The notes below the pieces were generated by a model, which searched no databases, had not been told where the DNA came from, and was given only the letters and a program-made list of their open reading frames with translations. From Chinchilla lanigera (taxonomy: Eukaryota > Chordata > Mammalia > Rodentia > Chinchillidae): a stretch of DNA of 64,000 bases. The stretch's first letter is position 1. The number at the start of each line of letters is the position of its first letter. The stretch is taken from assembly GCF_000276665.1 (NCBI RefSeq), contig NW_004955425.1, forward strand, positions 21,092,564-21,156,563, read 5' to 3'. Position numbers and translations under genes: made by a program. Positions 22,301 through 29,190 of the stretch are shown in pieces.

Positions 22301-24498
22301 GCAAAAGGGAGATAAGGCAAGGTATTTAAAAGTTTCATTCAGGGGCTGGGGATTTAGCTTAGCGGCACAGCGCCTGCCTGGCAAGTGTGAGGTTGTGAGT
22401 TTGATTCCTGGGACCGGAAAAAAACCAAAAAAAAAAGTTTCATTCAGGAAAGGTCATCTTTAGAAAAAGAAACATGTGTTCCAAAAATGGGAGCTCAAAA
22501 CTAAACTCTTGGTACTCTTCATCTTTGTTTTGACTTTGATCCGGTCCATAATTTAACTAAAGAACTTGCTGTGTTTCAATGTGTGTGTTTCAGTGTCTAA
22601 TCCATTTGCTGCTCTCCCAAGAGGCAGAATCGGGATTAGTTAGTAATGACTTAGTGTTTTGAAGAGGAAATGAGACGCTACCATTTTCTATTAATGTTAT
22701 TACATTTTAGTAAAAGTACCAGGATCCAAGCACACGCTCTAGTGTTAGAGGTGAAATTACTGCTACCAAAGAGCCTAATTATTATGGTATGTAAATTGAA
22801 TCCATACTAATTTAAGACTAGCAATGCAGCGCAGAGGGAAATGGGTGTACACAAATTATCCTGTTGAGCTGATAACTGCAGACTAGCTAGATAACTCAGT
22901 AAAAGCTTCTACCAGAAACTTGACATAATCGGATCACCTACTCTATACTTAAAATAACAAAATAAGTTAGGTTTCATAGCCCAATTTTAAGTCTCAATAA
23001 AATTGCCAGGTCTAAGAAGCATAGTCTAATTTCTCTCATTTTGTTTTGAGGTCATGTATCATTTTTGTTGTTTTGATTTTTGTCTACATTGTTATTTTGT
23101 TAGTTTTTTTAATTTTTAAAACAAAACAAAAAAAAACCTCTAGGGCTGGGGATATAGCTCAACAGGACAAGTGCCTGCCTGGCAAGGGCAAGGTCCTGAG
23201 TTCGATTTCCGGTACCAAAAAAAAAAAAAAAAAAAAAAAGAATTAAAAAAAAAAAAATCGAAGCAATAAATGCTAGGAAAAAAAAAAAAAAAGAAGCATA
23301 GTCTATACCTAAGGCTTACTACGAGGTTGCGTGTGCAAATCTCAGGAATTCTATAAACTAAAACATTATTCAGACCTACCAAGGGGCTGGGGATGTAGCT
23401 CAGCAGCACAGCGCCTGCCTGGCAAGAGCAAGGGAGTGAGTTCGATTGCTGGTAACGGAAGAAAAAACAAAAAACCAAACCAAAACAAAAACAAACCTAC
23501 CAAATAGCTTCGGCACTAAGAAAACTTTTCAGTTGTGTTTAAAATTTCTTTCCTTACCTTAGAGACACACAGGCCACACAATGCAAATAACAACCACTGC
23601 AATTAAAATATTTCAACCCAAACCAAGATTAGCAGCACAGCACCCCAAACCATGATTCTGATCGCCTGCCTGGAGTCAAAGTGAGCTATTTGCTGAAAAA
23701 GGAAGTTTAAAGGGGCGCTCCCTGCAGGGCGCAGTCAGGGCAGTTCATAGAATAAATACACTCCTTGCTCTGGCTTCATAAGAAGCAACAATTTTCAAAC
23801 CATGTGTTTTATTTCCCATATCTGTAATAAATCAACCCGGGCACCAAGTTCAAGTAGGAAGACCGCACGGGAGAGCCAGTCGGAGCCCTAAGGTCTTTTC
23901 TTGCTTAAATCACTCCTTCCTTTTGGTCTTCACAAGAAGTTCCGTTTAACTGCGAGTGCTCCCTTCCTGCAGCCTATTTCCATTTCACAGCGGTCTGAGG
24001 CTATCTAGGTATCATCTCACCATTTATCAAATGTTTACTTTTTTATGAAAAAGATCAATTTTGCAGCTCTCCCCCTTTATCTCAGGAACCAAGACATGGA
24101 ACCAGCTCCTGAAAGCGCCTTCGCTGTGGGTGCCACCCAAGGGAATAACTGTTCTCGGGGAGTGTGGGTCCAGCCCGGCCCACTGCAAGGGCGCAAGGGC
24201 TGCGTGGAGGGAAAAGCGCACGCGGACAGACCTGTCCGGATACCGCGGGGCTCGCACCGTGCTCCGAGCTCCGCGGCCAGCAGCGCCTGGGAGGTCCAGC
24301 GCTTGGGACGGGCCGCCAACCCAGGTCCGCGCAGAGACACGCGAGTGAGTTACGGGGGCGAAACGGCTGCCCAGAAATCGGTCACGTCCCCGCGCTGCCC
24401 AGCACCTCCACTCGCGGGCGCGTCGCGCGGCCGGGCACTCACCCCGGGGCGCGGCCTGGGAGCCCCACGGCTGCAGGGCCAGGTGCAGCAGGAGCGCG
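1204..24498 (-). CDS. THBS4: Thrombospondin-4 gene, 5' half (7 exons, start codon in assembly gap)
   Basis: Exons at 24443-24498 (partial), 19752-19952, 5539-5786, 3125-3233, 2664-2746, 1789-1840 and 1204-1406 join into 951 in-frame bases (317 codons) with no stop; every intron is GT-AG and phases agree. Numbering from the first readable codon: signal-peptide core 1-15, laminin-G-like TSP N-terminal domain about 19-200, coiled coil about 210-249 ending in CQAC, proline-rich linker about 250-277, EGF-like repeat 1 at 278-312 with six cysteines. The residue pattern is specific to thrombospondin-4, a secreted, calcium-binding, pentameric matrix glycoprotein (family knowledge). The human protein is about 960 residues, so roughly a third is here; the remainder lies off the left edge. 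The first ~10 codons are hidden by Ns. It appears functional: no frameshift or stop is seen. Regulation cannot be read because the promoter is in the gap. Confidence 0.95.
1407..1788 (-). other. THBS4: THBS4 intron 6
   Basis: 382 bases, phase 1, donor gtaagtg and acceptor ctctag. Almost half of it is an antisense B1 SINE (1495-1669). Nothing else recognised. Confidence 0.85.
1495..1669 (-). mobile_element. B1 SINE (7SL-derived), antisense
   Basis: T-rich tract, then gagacagtcttgctatgcag, two copies of the caggctggc..tgaact motif (internal duplication), cctcctgcctcagcctccc and tacaggtgtgtaccaccatg: the reverse complement of a B1 monomer. Target copies flank it: ataataagctttct at 1481-1494 and atagtaagctttct at 1670-1683 (13 of 14 match). 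The full length and clear duplication suggest a moderately recent insertion inside THBS4 intron 6. Confidence 0.93.
1789..1840 (-). CDS. THBS4: THBS4 exon 6: end of coiled coil with interchain cysteines
   Basis: 52 bases, 17 codons plus one base: [17 protein letters not shown] followed by the first base of a glycine codon. Acceptor ctgaag, donor gtaagt. The CQAC pair at the end of the heptad region is the site of interchain disulfides in pentameric thrombospondins (family knowledge). Its small size and phase match the known split of the coiled coil over two short exons. Confidence 0.94.
1841..2663 (-). other. THBS4: THBS4 intron 5
   Basis: 823 bases with donor gtaaca and acceptor ctgaag. I see no interspersed repeat. 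A short local repeat (gtagccatgacag twice) lies near 2297-2322. The sequence is otherwise unique and AT-rich. Confidence 0.75.
2664..2746 (-). CDS. THBS4: THBS4 exon 5: coiled-coil oligomerisation segment
   Basis: 83 bases: completes a split glycine, then 27 codons beginning [20 protein letters not shown] and ending DLLRQQ on a codon boundary. Hydrophobic residues recur with heptad spacing (M, L, L, L, V, L, L), the start of the parallel five-stranded coiled coil of the thrombospondin-4/COMP subgroup. Acceptor cctacag, donor gtaaca. Confidence 0.95.
2747..3124 (-). other. THBS4: THBS4 intron 4
   Basis: 378 bases, phase 1, donor gtatgg and acceptor cctacag. No repeat recognised; AT-rich in its left part. 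The open frame read on the plus strand across this intron and exon 4 is a shadow. Confidence 0.75.
3125..3233 (-). CDS. THBS4: THBS4 exon 4: end of TSP N-terminal domain
   Basis: 109 bases, 36 codons plus one base. It begins [20 protein letters not shown], then a DCFLQQSEP stretch. Acceptor cttccag, donor gtatgg. The cysteine of QDCF should pair with the LDC cysteine of exon 3, as in other thrombospondin N-terminal domains (family knowledge). Confidence 0.95.
4317..4344. repeat. (TA)n microsatellite
   Basis: About 14 uninterrupted TA dinucleotides in intron 3 of THBS4, likely polymorphic in length. Confidence 0.95.
4918..5067 (-). mobile_element. B1 SINE, antisense
   Basis: gagacggggtcttgctatat, the doubled ctggcct..aactc motif, and gctgggattataggc identify a reverse-oriented B1. 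Imperfect target copies flank it: gtaagttccttttt at 4904-4917 and ataagtcccttttt just after it. Confidence 0.9.
5539..5786 (-). CDS. THBS4: THBS4 exon 3: core of laminin-G-like N-terminal domain
   Basis: 248 bases: two bases complete an alanine, then 82 codons from [20 protein letters not shown] to [10 protein letters not shown], ending on a codon boundary. Acceptor gttccag, donor gtaggaa. Segments [20 protein letters not shown] and [18 protein letters not shown] are beta-sandwich segments of the TSP N-terminal domain, with the conserved cysteine in LDC. No stop or frameshift. Confidence 0.97.
5931..6269 (-). mobile_element. MaLR-type LTR (ORR1/MLT1-like), antisense
   Basis: Begins tgtcctagatatggtatcac and contains the family hallmarks gctggctccaaggcaagatg, ggcagaggcacatggcagag, then tctatgaggttttagaggga and an end near cacaaca. 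This is the reverse complement of the LTR family whose better copies are at 9486-9858 and 15616-15989. Diverged, no clear target duplication. Confidence 0.75.
6483..6625 (-). mobile_element. MIR SINE fragment, antisense
   Basis: ctcctcacaacaaccctatg followed by tgaaaaaaggtgaaactcag, gctcaaggacatcgg and tagaatttgaaca match the reverse complement of the MIR core. Ancient and diverged, as expected for a mammal-wide element. Confidence 0.75.
7460..7569 (-). mobile_element. ID-type SINE, antisense, with exact target duplication
   Basis: A (GTTTTT)n tail, then ctccggtaccaggaaccgaa, ctcacgacct, gcttgccaggcaggcgcttt and gagctaaatccccagcccc. Perfect 11-base target copies aaaatatttgt lie at 7449-7459 and 7570-7580. 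The tRNA-like body keeps A-box and B-box sequences of the pol III promoter in reverse. Confidence 0.95.
9486..9858 (-). mobile_element. Complete MaLR-type solo LTR with 5-bp target duplication
   Basis: 373 bases, starting tgtcttggttacttttctc and ending accataaca, i.e. the TG...CA termini of an LTR read in reverse. Flanked by CCTTG at 9481-9485 and 9859-9863, the 5-base duplication typical of ERVL-MaLR insertion. Includes gctggctccaaggcagagtg and tgcatgaggcttttgggggg. Frames of 92 and 131 residues in it are incidental. Inserted in THBS4 intron 2, antisense to the plus strand and so in the same sense as the gene. Confidence 0.93.
11389..11526. repeat. (CAGAGA)n purine-rich simple repeat
   Basis: About 135 bases of imperfect CAGAGA/CAGACA units on the plus strand. 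The minus strand reads as serine/leucine/valine-rich low-complexity frames, which are artefacts. Confidence 0.95.
13526..14656 (-). mobile_element. 5'-truncated LINE-1 insertion (ORF2 3' end and 3'UTR), antisense
   Basis: On the minus strand this is the end of L1 ORF2, the 3'UTR and a short A-tail (T-rich at 13526-13545 on the plus strand). Hallmarks in plus-strand reading include ggttgatggacatttgggct, actgatttccacagtgattg and tttgcatctctcaaatgatc. 17-base target copies with one mismatch flank it: cacaacagcaaattctt at 13509-13525 and cacaacagtaaattctt at 14657-14673. About 1.13 kb, so strongly 5'-truncated and dead. The pyrimidine-rich stretch 13680-13760 belongs to its 3'UTR. Confidence 0.92.
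14767..14861 (-). mobile_element. ID-type SINE, antisense, with long target duplication
   Basis: T-tract, ttttctccggtaccgggaac, ctcacgaccttgcgcttgcc, gcgcttttgccactgagcta, aatccccagcccc. Flanked by cccatctcctttctttttt on both sides (starting 14748 and near 14862). Near-consensus, so one of the younger copies. Confidence 0.95.
15052..15215 (-). mobile_element. MIR SINE fragment, antisense
   Basis: ttttatcatcctcactttag, gagatgataaatcaggg, a diverged gtaaccaagtaag and gagactcaaacccagaa are the reverse MIR core in order. A related trace (attttt-gagcacttaccatg, actaggcactgta) follows at about 15392-15440. Confidence 0.75.
15616..15989 (-). mobile_element. MaLR-type solo LTR, antisense
   Basis: 374 bases, tgtcttggttacttttctct to accataaca, very close to the copy at 9486-9858 over its whole length (same start, same internal order, same end). 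No matching 5-base duplication was found at the edges. The two long frames inside are parallel to those in the sister copy and are LTR sequence, not genes. Confidence 0.92.
17175..17545 (-). mobile_element. Diverged MaLR/MLT1-type LTR, antisense
   Basis: gcattagctatccatcacta, tagcaaaatactgagatcaa, aggaaaggttcaccctgtct, then tcctacttcctaagtatttc. Same overall layout as the MaLR copies nearby but clearly older. Ends are approximate. A short (GTGTGCAT)n tract lies immediately left at 17152-17174. Confidence 0.65.
18012..18100 (+). mobile_element. ID-type SINE, sense, exact target duplication
   Basis: ggggctggggatttagctca, gtggcaaagcgcctgcctgg, caagcgcaaggtcgtgagtt, tgattcctggtac then A-run. Perfect 13-base copies gagaagtgaggca at 17999-18011 and 18104-18116. 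A-box (tagctcagtgg) and B-box-like (gagtttgattcc) promoter elements are present. Confidence 0.96.
18571..18717 (-). mobile_element. B1 SINE, antisense
   Basis: gagacaagggtctcactatg, caagctggccttgaactcag, gatcctcctgcaccaggctc, gctgggattacaggtgtgca. Lacks the internal duplication of the other copies, so a shorter or older B1 subtype. Confidence 0.9.
19020..19474 (+). mobile_element. MLT1-type MaLR LTR, sense, carrying a B1-like piece
   Basis: The 3' part is typical: gagatccatg..., agaagccacatctgccagcg, cttcccagcctccagaactg, gagaaataaatgtctgttgt and a run to catgagctgatggagacag. The left part (gtcctgctccccaatatgat) also fits. A B1-like segment lies inside at about 19128-19212. The left end is uncertain. 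Confidence 0.65.
19128..19212 (+). mobile_element. B1-like SINE fragment, sense
   Basis: acgtggttgggcacacctac, aatcccagcaccctgggagg and ctaaggcagctgctggcaag match the 5' half of a B1; the 3' half is missing. Nested in the MLT1-like LTR. Confidence 0.75.
19752..19952 (-). CDS. THBS4: THBS4 exon 2: start of N-terminal domain
   Basis: 201 bases: two bases complete a valine split with exon 1, then 66 codons beginning [20 protein letters not shown] and ending FTVMGRLNK, plus the first base of an alanine codon. Acceptor tccacag, donor gtgagc. Contains [16 protein letters not shown], a signature of thrombospondin N-terminal domains. The read-through frame past the donor into the intron is not coding. 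Confidence 0.97.
20536..20719 (+). mobile_element. B1 SINE, sense
   Basis: gctgggcatggtgttgcaca, gattccagcattt, ggctgaagcaggagtattgc, tacatagtgagctcaaagcc, then gcaagaccctgtctc and a tail rich in AAATA and GAGA. Carries the internal duplication. Confidence 0.93.
22343..22434 (+). mobile_element. ID-type SINE, sense, exact target duplication
   Basis: gggctggggatttagcttag, cgcctgcctggcaagtgtga, ggttgtgagtttgattcctg, A-rich tail. Identical 15-base copies aaaagtttcattcag at 22328-22342 and 22433-22447 (overlapping the tail). Confidence 0.95.
23143..23239 (+). mobile_element. ID-type SINE, sense
   Basis: gggctggggatatagctcaa, gtgcctgcctggcaagggca, aggtcctgagttcgatttcc, ggtacc plus a 23-base A-run. 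Flanking A-rich DNA hides any target duplication. Confidence 0.93.
23383..23494 (+). mobile_element. ID-type SINE, sense, target duplication
   Basis: ggggctggggatgtagctca, gcgcctgcctggcaagagca, gagttcgattgctggtaacg and an A/C-rich tail. Nine-base copies acctaccaa at 23374-23382 and 23495-23503. Confidence 0.93.
24443..24498 (-). CDS. THBS4: THBS4 exon 1 (partial): signal peptide core
   Basis: 56 readable bases running into the gap: [18 protein letters not shown] plus the first base of a valine codon, then donor gtgagt. The leucine-rich core and the Ser-Gln-Ala preceding the mature N-terminus fit a secretory signal peptide. About ten N-terminal codons including the ATG are hidden. Frame assignment is fixed by the phase of exon 2. 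Confidence 0.9.
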
Positions 24499-25013
24499 NN
24501 NNNNNNNNNNNNNNNNNNNNNNNNNNNNNNNNNNNNNNNNNNNNNNNNNNNNNNNNNNNNNNNNNNNNNNNNNNNNNNNNNNNNNNNNNNNNNNNNNNNN
24601 NNNNNNNNNNNNNNNNNNNNNNNNNNNNNNNNNNNNNNNNNNNNNNNNNNNNNNNNNNNNNNNNNNNNNNNNNNNNNNNNNNNNNNNNNNNNNNNNNNNN
24701 NNNNNNNNNNNNNNNNNNNNNNNNNNNNNNNNNNNNNNNNNNNNNNNNNNNNNNNNNNNNNNNNNNNNNNNNNNNNNNNNNNNNNNNNNNNNNNNNNNNN
24801 NNNNNNNNNNNNNNNNNNNNNNNNNNNNNNNNNNNNNNNNNNNNNNNNNNNNNNNNNNNNNNNNNNNNNNNNNNNNNNNNNNNNNNNNNNNNNNNNNNNN
24901 NNNNNNNNNNNNNNNNNNNNNNNNNNNNNNNNNNNNNNNNNNNNNNNNNNNNNNNNNNNNNNNNNNNNNNNNNNNNNNNNNNNNNNNNNNNNNNNNNNNN
25001 NNNNNNNNNNNNN
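24499..25013. other. Assembly gap (515 N)
   Basis: Unsequenced bases over the THBS4 start codon, 5'UTR and probable core promoter. High GC beside it is the likely cause. The frames reported through it on either strand have no meaning. Confidence 0.99.
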
Positions 25014-25416
25014 AATAATAATAATAATATTTTAGTTGAAAGTCTTTGTGTTTCAATGAGCACCAGGAAGCCGCCCATCCGCGCAGGGACAGAGCTCTGG
25101 ACAGGCGTCGGGCTGCGCTCCGTGGTGGCCCGGGCTGCCCGCTCGCCTCCCTTCTCCCCGCGGTCCGCGGGGCCTGACGGCGGAGGGTGCGGGCCAGGGC
25201 CGCAGGGGGACGGAAGCGCACGGCGAGCGCTGCTGCTAGGCAGAGGCTCCGAGAAAGGTGGAGGCGAACCCGACAGGAAAATATTCGAAAATTTTTTGAA
25301 GTATTTGACTCGCCATCTTTCCTAGGGCTGTAAACTTGGATAAGGGCTGCTGTGGTGTTAGTGATCCAGCTGTAGATGTGTTAGGTTGAAAACAGCGGCC
25401 GGCTTGCTGAGCAGAA

Positions 25417-25620
25417 TTCTACTTTTTATTTTTATTGATCCATGCTTGCAGTGCATAATGATTACGCTCTTCATGGGGGTGGCGCGTGTACCTAACAGGT
25501 CTCACTTCTTTTCTCACCCTCCTCTCCTCCCTCCTTCTTCATTCCTGCCATCCCTCAGTCTGCTTCCTTCTCTTTTGCAAAATCTCTATCTACCTATTTT
25601 TTGTTAGGTACATCCACAGC
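25417..25620 (-). mobile_element. LINE-1 3'UTR fragment, antisense
   Basis: tttttatttttattgatcca, gtgcataatgattacgctct, tcatgggggtggcg, then a long C/T-rich stretch. Same layout as the 3'UTR ends at 13526 and 63711 (poly-T, ataatgatcacattcatc, pyrimidine-rich). Only about 200 bases remain. Confidence 0.75.
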
Positions 25621-25621
25621 C

Positions 25622-25730
25622 TCTTTTATTTTGAGACACCAAATTGCCCAGGCTGGACTTCAGCTTGCAGACCTCCTGCCTCAGCTACCCAGAGTGCTGA
25701 GGTTATAGGCTTGTGCCACCACACCCAGCT
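25622..25730 (-). mobile_element. B1-like SINE fragment, antisense
   Basis: tcttttattttgagacacca, gcccaggctggacttcagct, cctcctgcctcagctaccca, gttataggcttgtgccacca. Diverged and without internal duplication. Confidence 0.8.
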
Positions 25731-27530
25731 TCTACATAAATTCTTGAAGGGACTAAAAATGGAGTATAGTTATTAAATTCAAAGAGGTATAAGTGGAATA
25801 TGGTTTACATTCTACTGTCTGATGACAGTGATATGATAGCACTGGAAAATGTGAACTCTGGACTCTAATTTAGCTTACTGTTAATAACAAAGGAACATAC
25901 TCGATTAAATGACAGAAAGATAGCTTTTGTAGAAACTACTCACAAATAAGGCCGCAGTAAATGAAGCAGGGGGCTTTTGATCAGTATACAGTTAAAAGTA
26001 GGAATTTTTTCCCCAAATTTAGAAGATACTTTGCTTTAGCAATTAGGCACTGAAGTTTAGGAAAGCAAGAAGAGAAGTGTGTAAAATCACTCATTCTCAA
26101 TCTCGCTAAGGGTCTCATTGGACTCTATAAAACCCCTTATTAAACTTAATATACTTTACTAAACAATGTGTTACACTTCTTAGGAAACAGCCATAAATGT
26201 AATTGTGAGGAAAATTATTTCAGTTAATAACTATGTCTACTGAACTTGAAGCCCAGAGAGTTTTTTGACAACTAGCATTTCTTAAAGTAGTTCTCTCCTT
26301 CATTAAACAATACATTAATCCAATATTTAATGATAACAATAATTTTCTGGACCAGGAAAGCTTAAATTTAATGCCAGATGTCTAAAAGTATTTGCTAAGA
26401 AAATATGGCTCAGGTTAAAATTAAATAATAGGACATAAAACAAACTTGTAAAATATACTAAAATGTCACCAATTTGGAAGGAGTTCAGAATTTGTGATAA
26501 TTTGATTTGATCTGGAGGTTTCCTGGAAGAGCTAGGTTTTTATATTGGTCAGAGGATAAGGGTGCACTTTTCAGGTGGCAAAGCTAGGGCAGGGTACTGC
26601 AAGCAGAGCAAATACATATTATAGGCAAGACCATTGAGGGAAATGTCAAAAAGATGTCTGGGTTTCTGACCTGGGCAGCTCAGTAGATTACAGTGACAAT
26701 TATAGTTGCAAGGGGTGGGTGATAATTTGGCTTTGTTATGTTGAATTTAAAACACCTTTAGGATGTCCCCTGGGAGACAAACTAAAAGAACTAACACATG
26801 AGAGACTTTAGTAGCTAACTATCAACTGGAATATTGCTGCTTCTAATTACCAGTAACCCCTAAGGACTTGAACTAGATAGCTGCTATTCTTTCCAACTCT
26901 AAATTTGAAAATTGTGTGTTTCACTATCCAATCATCAACTAAAGTTGTGTACTGGAAGAAATATTTGCTTTCCAACTATTAAATCTTAAGAGTAATTTTC
27001 ATGAATGCAAGTGACTACCCCACAAATAATTACTCTGTGCTCATTCATTAATTCACTCAACAGATACTGACATTTGTTAACTGTCTTCCAGAATGTGCTA
27101 CTGTTTGCTGGCAGAACTTTTTAACCTACAGATGAACCTCAGGTCAAATCAAGTTATTCCATATTCAAAACTCCTTACTTACTTGGGATAACTTGATGCA
27201 TGATGGACAGCCTGCCTGTTTAGTGTGAGATGGAGACAGGGTAGTAATTGTTCGGGAGTTATATGAACATATTTTGATTACATGTCAATAAAACTGCCCA
27301 AGAGTTAGAAATGATATGTGATTTTTTTTCATCAAGGGACATTGAAAATATAATTAACATCTTTTGGTGGTGGCCTGTGAAATTTGACATTTTATCTTTT
27401 CTTGTAACAATTTTTCAATTCATAGTGCACATCACTCCTCCAACATGAGCATTACAAAAATGAAGGTTGTCTTTGTAATAGATACTGACAATTCCCCCCC
27501 ACTGGGGGGGGTTATTACTCTTATAACATG
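25731..27530. other. Intergenic, no feature recognised
   Basis: AT-rich unique-looking sequence. A weak MIR/L2-like trace (attcattaattcactcaaca, gatactgacatttg) occurs at about 27043-27110. A C/G homopolymer pair (ccccccccactggggggg) at 27494-27511 can form a hairpin. Confidence 0.6.
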
Positions 27531-27534
27531 AAAT

Positions 27535-27590
27535 CCAGAGAGAGAGACAGAGAGAGACACAAAGACTGAGACAGAGAGAAGACAGAGATT
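27535..27590. repeat. (GAGAGACA)n simple repeat
   Basis: Imperfect GAGAGA/CAGAGA purine tract. Confidence 0.85.
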
Positions 27591-27640
27591 TTTTCAGGAG
27601 TGCTTCAGAAAAGTAACAACATTGTGGTAGATTAACTGAT

Positions 27641-27997
27641 TGTTATGGTTGATATATTGTGTCAATTTGAGGAGTCCAGAGGCTTGGCTAAGCGACTCAG
27701 CAGTTTTACATCCTGAGCCTGTGCAAGAGGAGGGCCCTGAGATGGTGTGTGGGCAGAGAGCTAGCTGGCATACAATATAGGGACAGAAAGAGGAGGCTGA
27801 CCTCCTCCCGTTGTGCTCTTGAAATGCTATCGTCCGCTGCTACACACTGTTGCCCTCTGCCATGTGCCACCCTGCCTTGGAGCCGGCCGAGTATGCACTG
27901 AAACCTCCACAGACTGTGAGCTAAGTAAACCTTTCCTTCCTTAATTTTGGGCATTGGGGTATTTTGTCTCAGCAATGAGAGAAAAGTAACCAAGACA
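27641..27997 (+). mobile_element. MaLR-type solo LTR, sense
   Basis: 357 bases, tgttatggttgatatattgt to aaaagtaaccaagaca. It is the opposite orientation of the copies at 9486 and 15616 and shares gccaccctgccttggagcc, actgtgagctaagtaaacct and attttgtctcagcaatgaga. Flanks ctgat (27636-27640) and ctaat (27998-28002) match at 4 of 5 bases, a probable decayed target duplication. Abuts the unassigned repeat that starts right after it. Confidence 0.9.
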
Positions 27998-28571
27998 CTA
28001 ATGATCAACGTGTAACACCCAGCTAAACTGAATCAGTGTGGTGCTGGGTGTGGAGGGCCCCCCTGAGGGTTGTTACCAACAGCATAAAAGGAGAACTGGA
28101 CGGGAAGAGGTGCACTGTTGATTCTCCTGGAGAAGCTTGTCACGACAGTTTTCCTCATATGAACTCAGCTGTTCTCATCATTGGAGGAGTTCGGGTCCTC
28201 ACTGTCACTGAGGATGGCTGCAGTTCTCTTAGAGGGAGCTCTGGTCCTCGAGGGTCACTTCCTGGCTCCAGTGCAGATCCCTCATCCTGCTGGGGCAGAC
28301 TTTCTAGCTCCCACCACTGGCCGTTGGTCCTTCCCTGTGCAGATCCTTGATACCGACTTGCATGGGACATTGTCATGGGCTCCAGGCCTCCAGCTGGACT
28401 TGTGTAGGACATTGCCATGATCCAGATCTTCAGCTGGATTCCTTGGGTCTCTAGTGGGTCGACAGATCTTTTGCACTCTGTGCATTTGACTTTTTGGGTG
28501 AATATTATAAAATCCTATAAACTGTGTGTTCTGTATCAAATCTATTCCCTTGCTACCCCTGACTCCGACAA
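27998..28571 (+). repeat. Unassigned LTR-like repeat, copy 1
   Basis: From about gtgtaacacccagctaaactg (28010) to ccctgactccgaca it aligns with 50855-51667 in the same order: gtgtaacacccagct, tctcctggagaagcttgtca, tgaactcagctgttctcatc, gacttcctggctccagtgca-like segment, and a 3' AT-rich part with ataaaatcctataaactgtg and tctattcccttgctacccct. TG...CA-type ends and a TATA/polyA-like 3' region suggest an LTR, but I cannot name the family. No long intact frame. Confidence 0.65.
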
Positions 28572-29190
28572 AGGTTATGCCTGCGGATCTGCTGCTGAAC
28601 GTTGTTCATGTTGTTAGGTGGCTGCTGCCGCTTGGAATATCTCATCTTTACATGATACCACACAAAAGCAGGCAGTAAGGAGAGGACAAGGCTTCAGCTC
28701 TTGGAGCTCTCCTTTACTCTATTACTTCTTTTTTTTTCCTAGAGAGGAAAACTTTTCCCAAGTCATCCCAAAAGATTTTGCCTCAGGTTTTAGTGGCCAG
28801 TAGTTGGTCAAACTCATACTAATGTCTCATCTGCCAGGAAGCGTGGGGAAGTGATGATCTGTTTTCAGCCTCTAAAAGGGGAGGTGGATTCTGTCAGGAA
28901 GAGAGAGGAGCATGGATCGCTGCTGGGTTATTACAATCAGCCAATCGGAGTTGCAGGCTTCATTAGTGCCTTGTAGCACCAGCCGTTTGTAGGCGGTCCT
29001 TCCTCTCTGTTGAGGGTTATAGTGAATAGAACAAACGTGGAACTTGAGAGAAGGGAGGAACAGGCAAACCAGAGTGACAGTAAGGATATGGGGGACACAA
29101 AAGAGAAAAATAGATGGGTAGAAAGAAAGAAAATAACTTCACTTTTAATTGCTTTAATGTCAAGTGTACTATATAGAAAAATTTCTAGAC
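28572..29190. other. Intergenic, nothing recognised
   Basis: Includes a mildly GC-rich stretch (28860-29000) without CpG clustering. No repeat or exon identified. Confidence 0.55.

Larger units (their letters stand above)
19953..24442 (-). other. THBS4: THBS4 intron 1
   Basis: 4490 bases, phase 1, donor gtgagtg, acceptor tccacag. Holds one sense B1 (20536-20719) and three sense ID SINEs (22343, 23143, 23383). Nothing else recognised at 20000-20530, 20720-22330, or 22450-23100; the last kilobase before the exon turns GC-rich (see promoter island). Confidence 0.8.
24120..25290. promoter_or_regulatory. THBS4: CpG-rich island at THBS4 5' end (interrupted by gap)
   Basis: GC and CpG content rise sharply at about 24120-24498 and 25060-25270 compared with the AT-rich surroundings, with many CG dinucleotides (for example in gcgtcgcgcggccgggcac). 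The island brackets exon 1, so it is the likely THBS4 promoter. The transcription start and any TATA or initiator cannot be read because the centre is 515 Ns. A stretch of AAT units (25014-25028) and AT-rich DNA sits at the right edge of the gap, inside the island. Confidence 0.7.

Noticed and set aside
24045..25325. Long plus-strand frame (426 residues) and minus-strand frames across the gap
   Set aside because: Most of the length is Ns, and the readable parts are antisense to or out of frame with THBS4 exon 1 and the GC-rich island.
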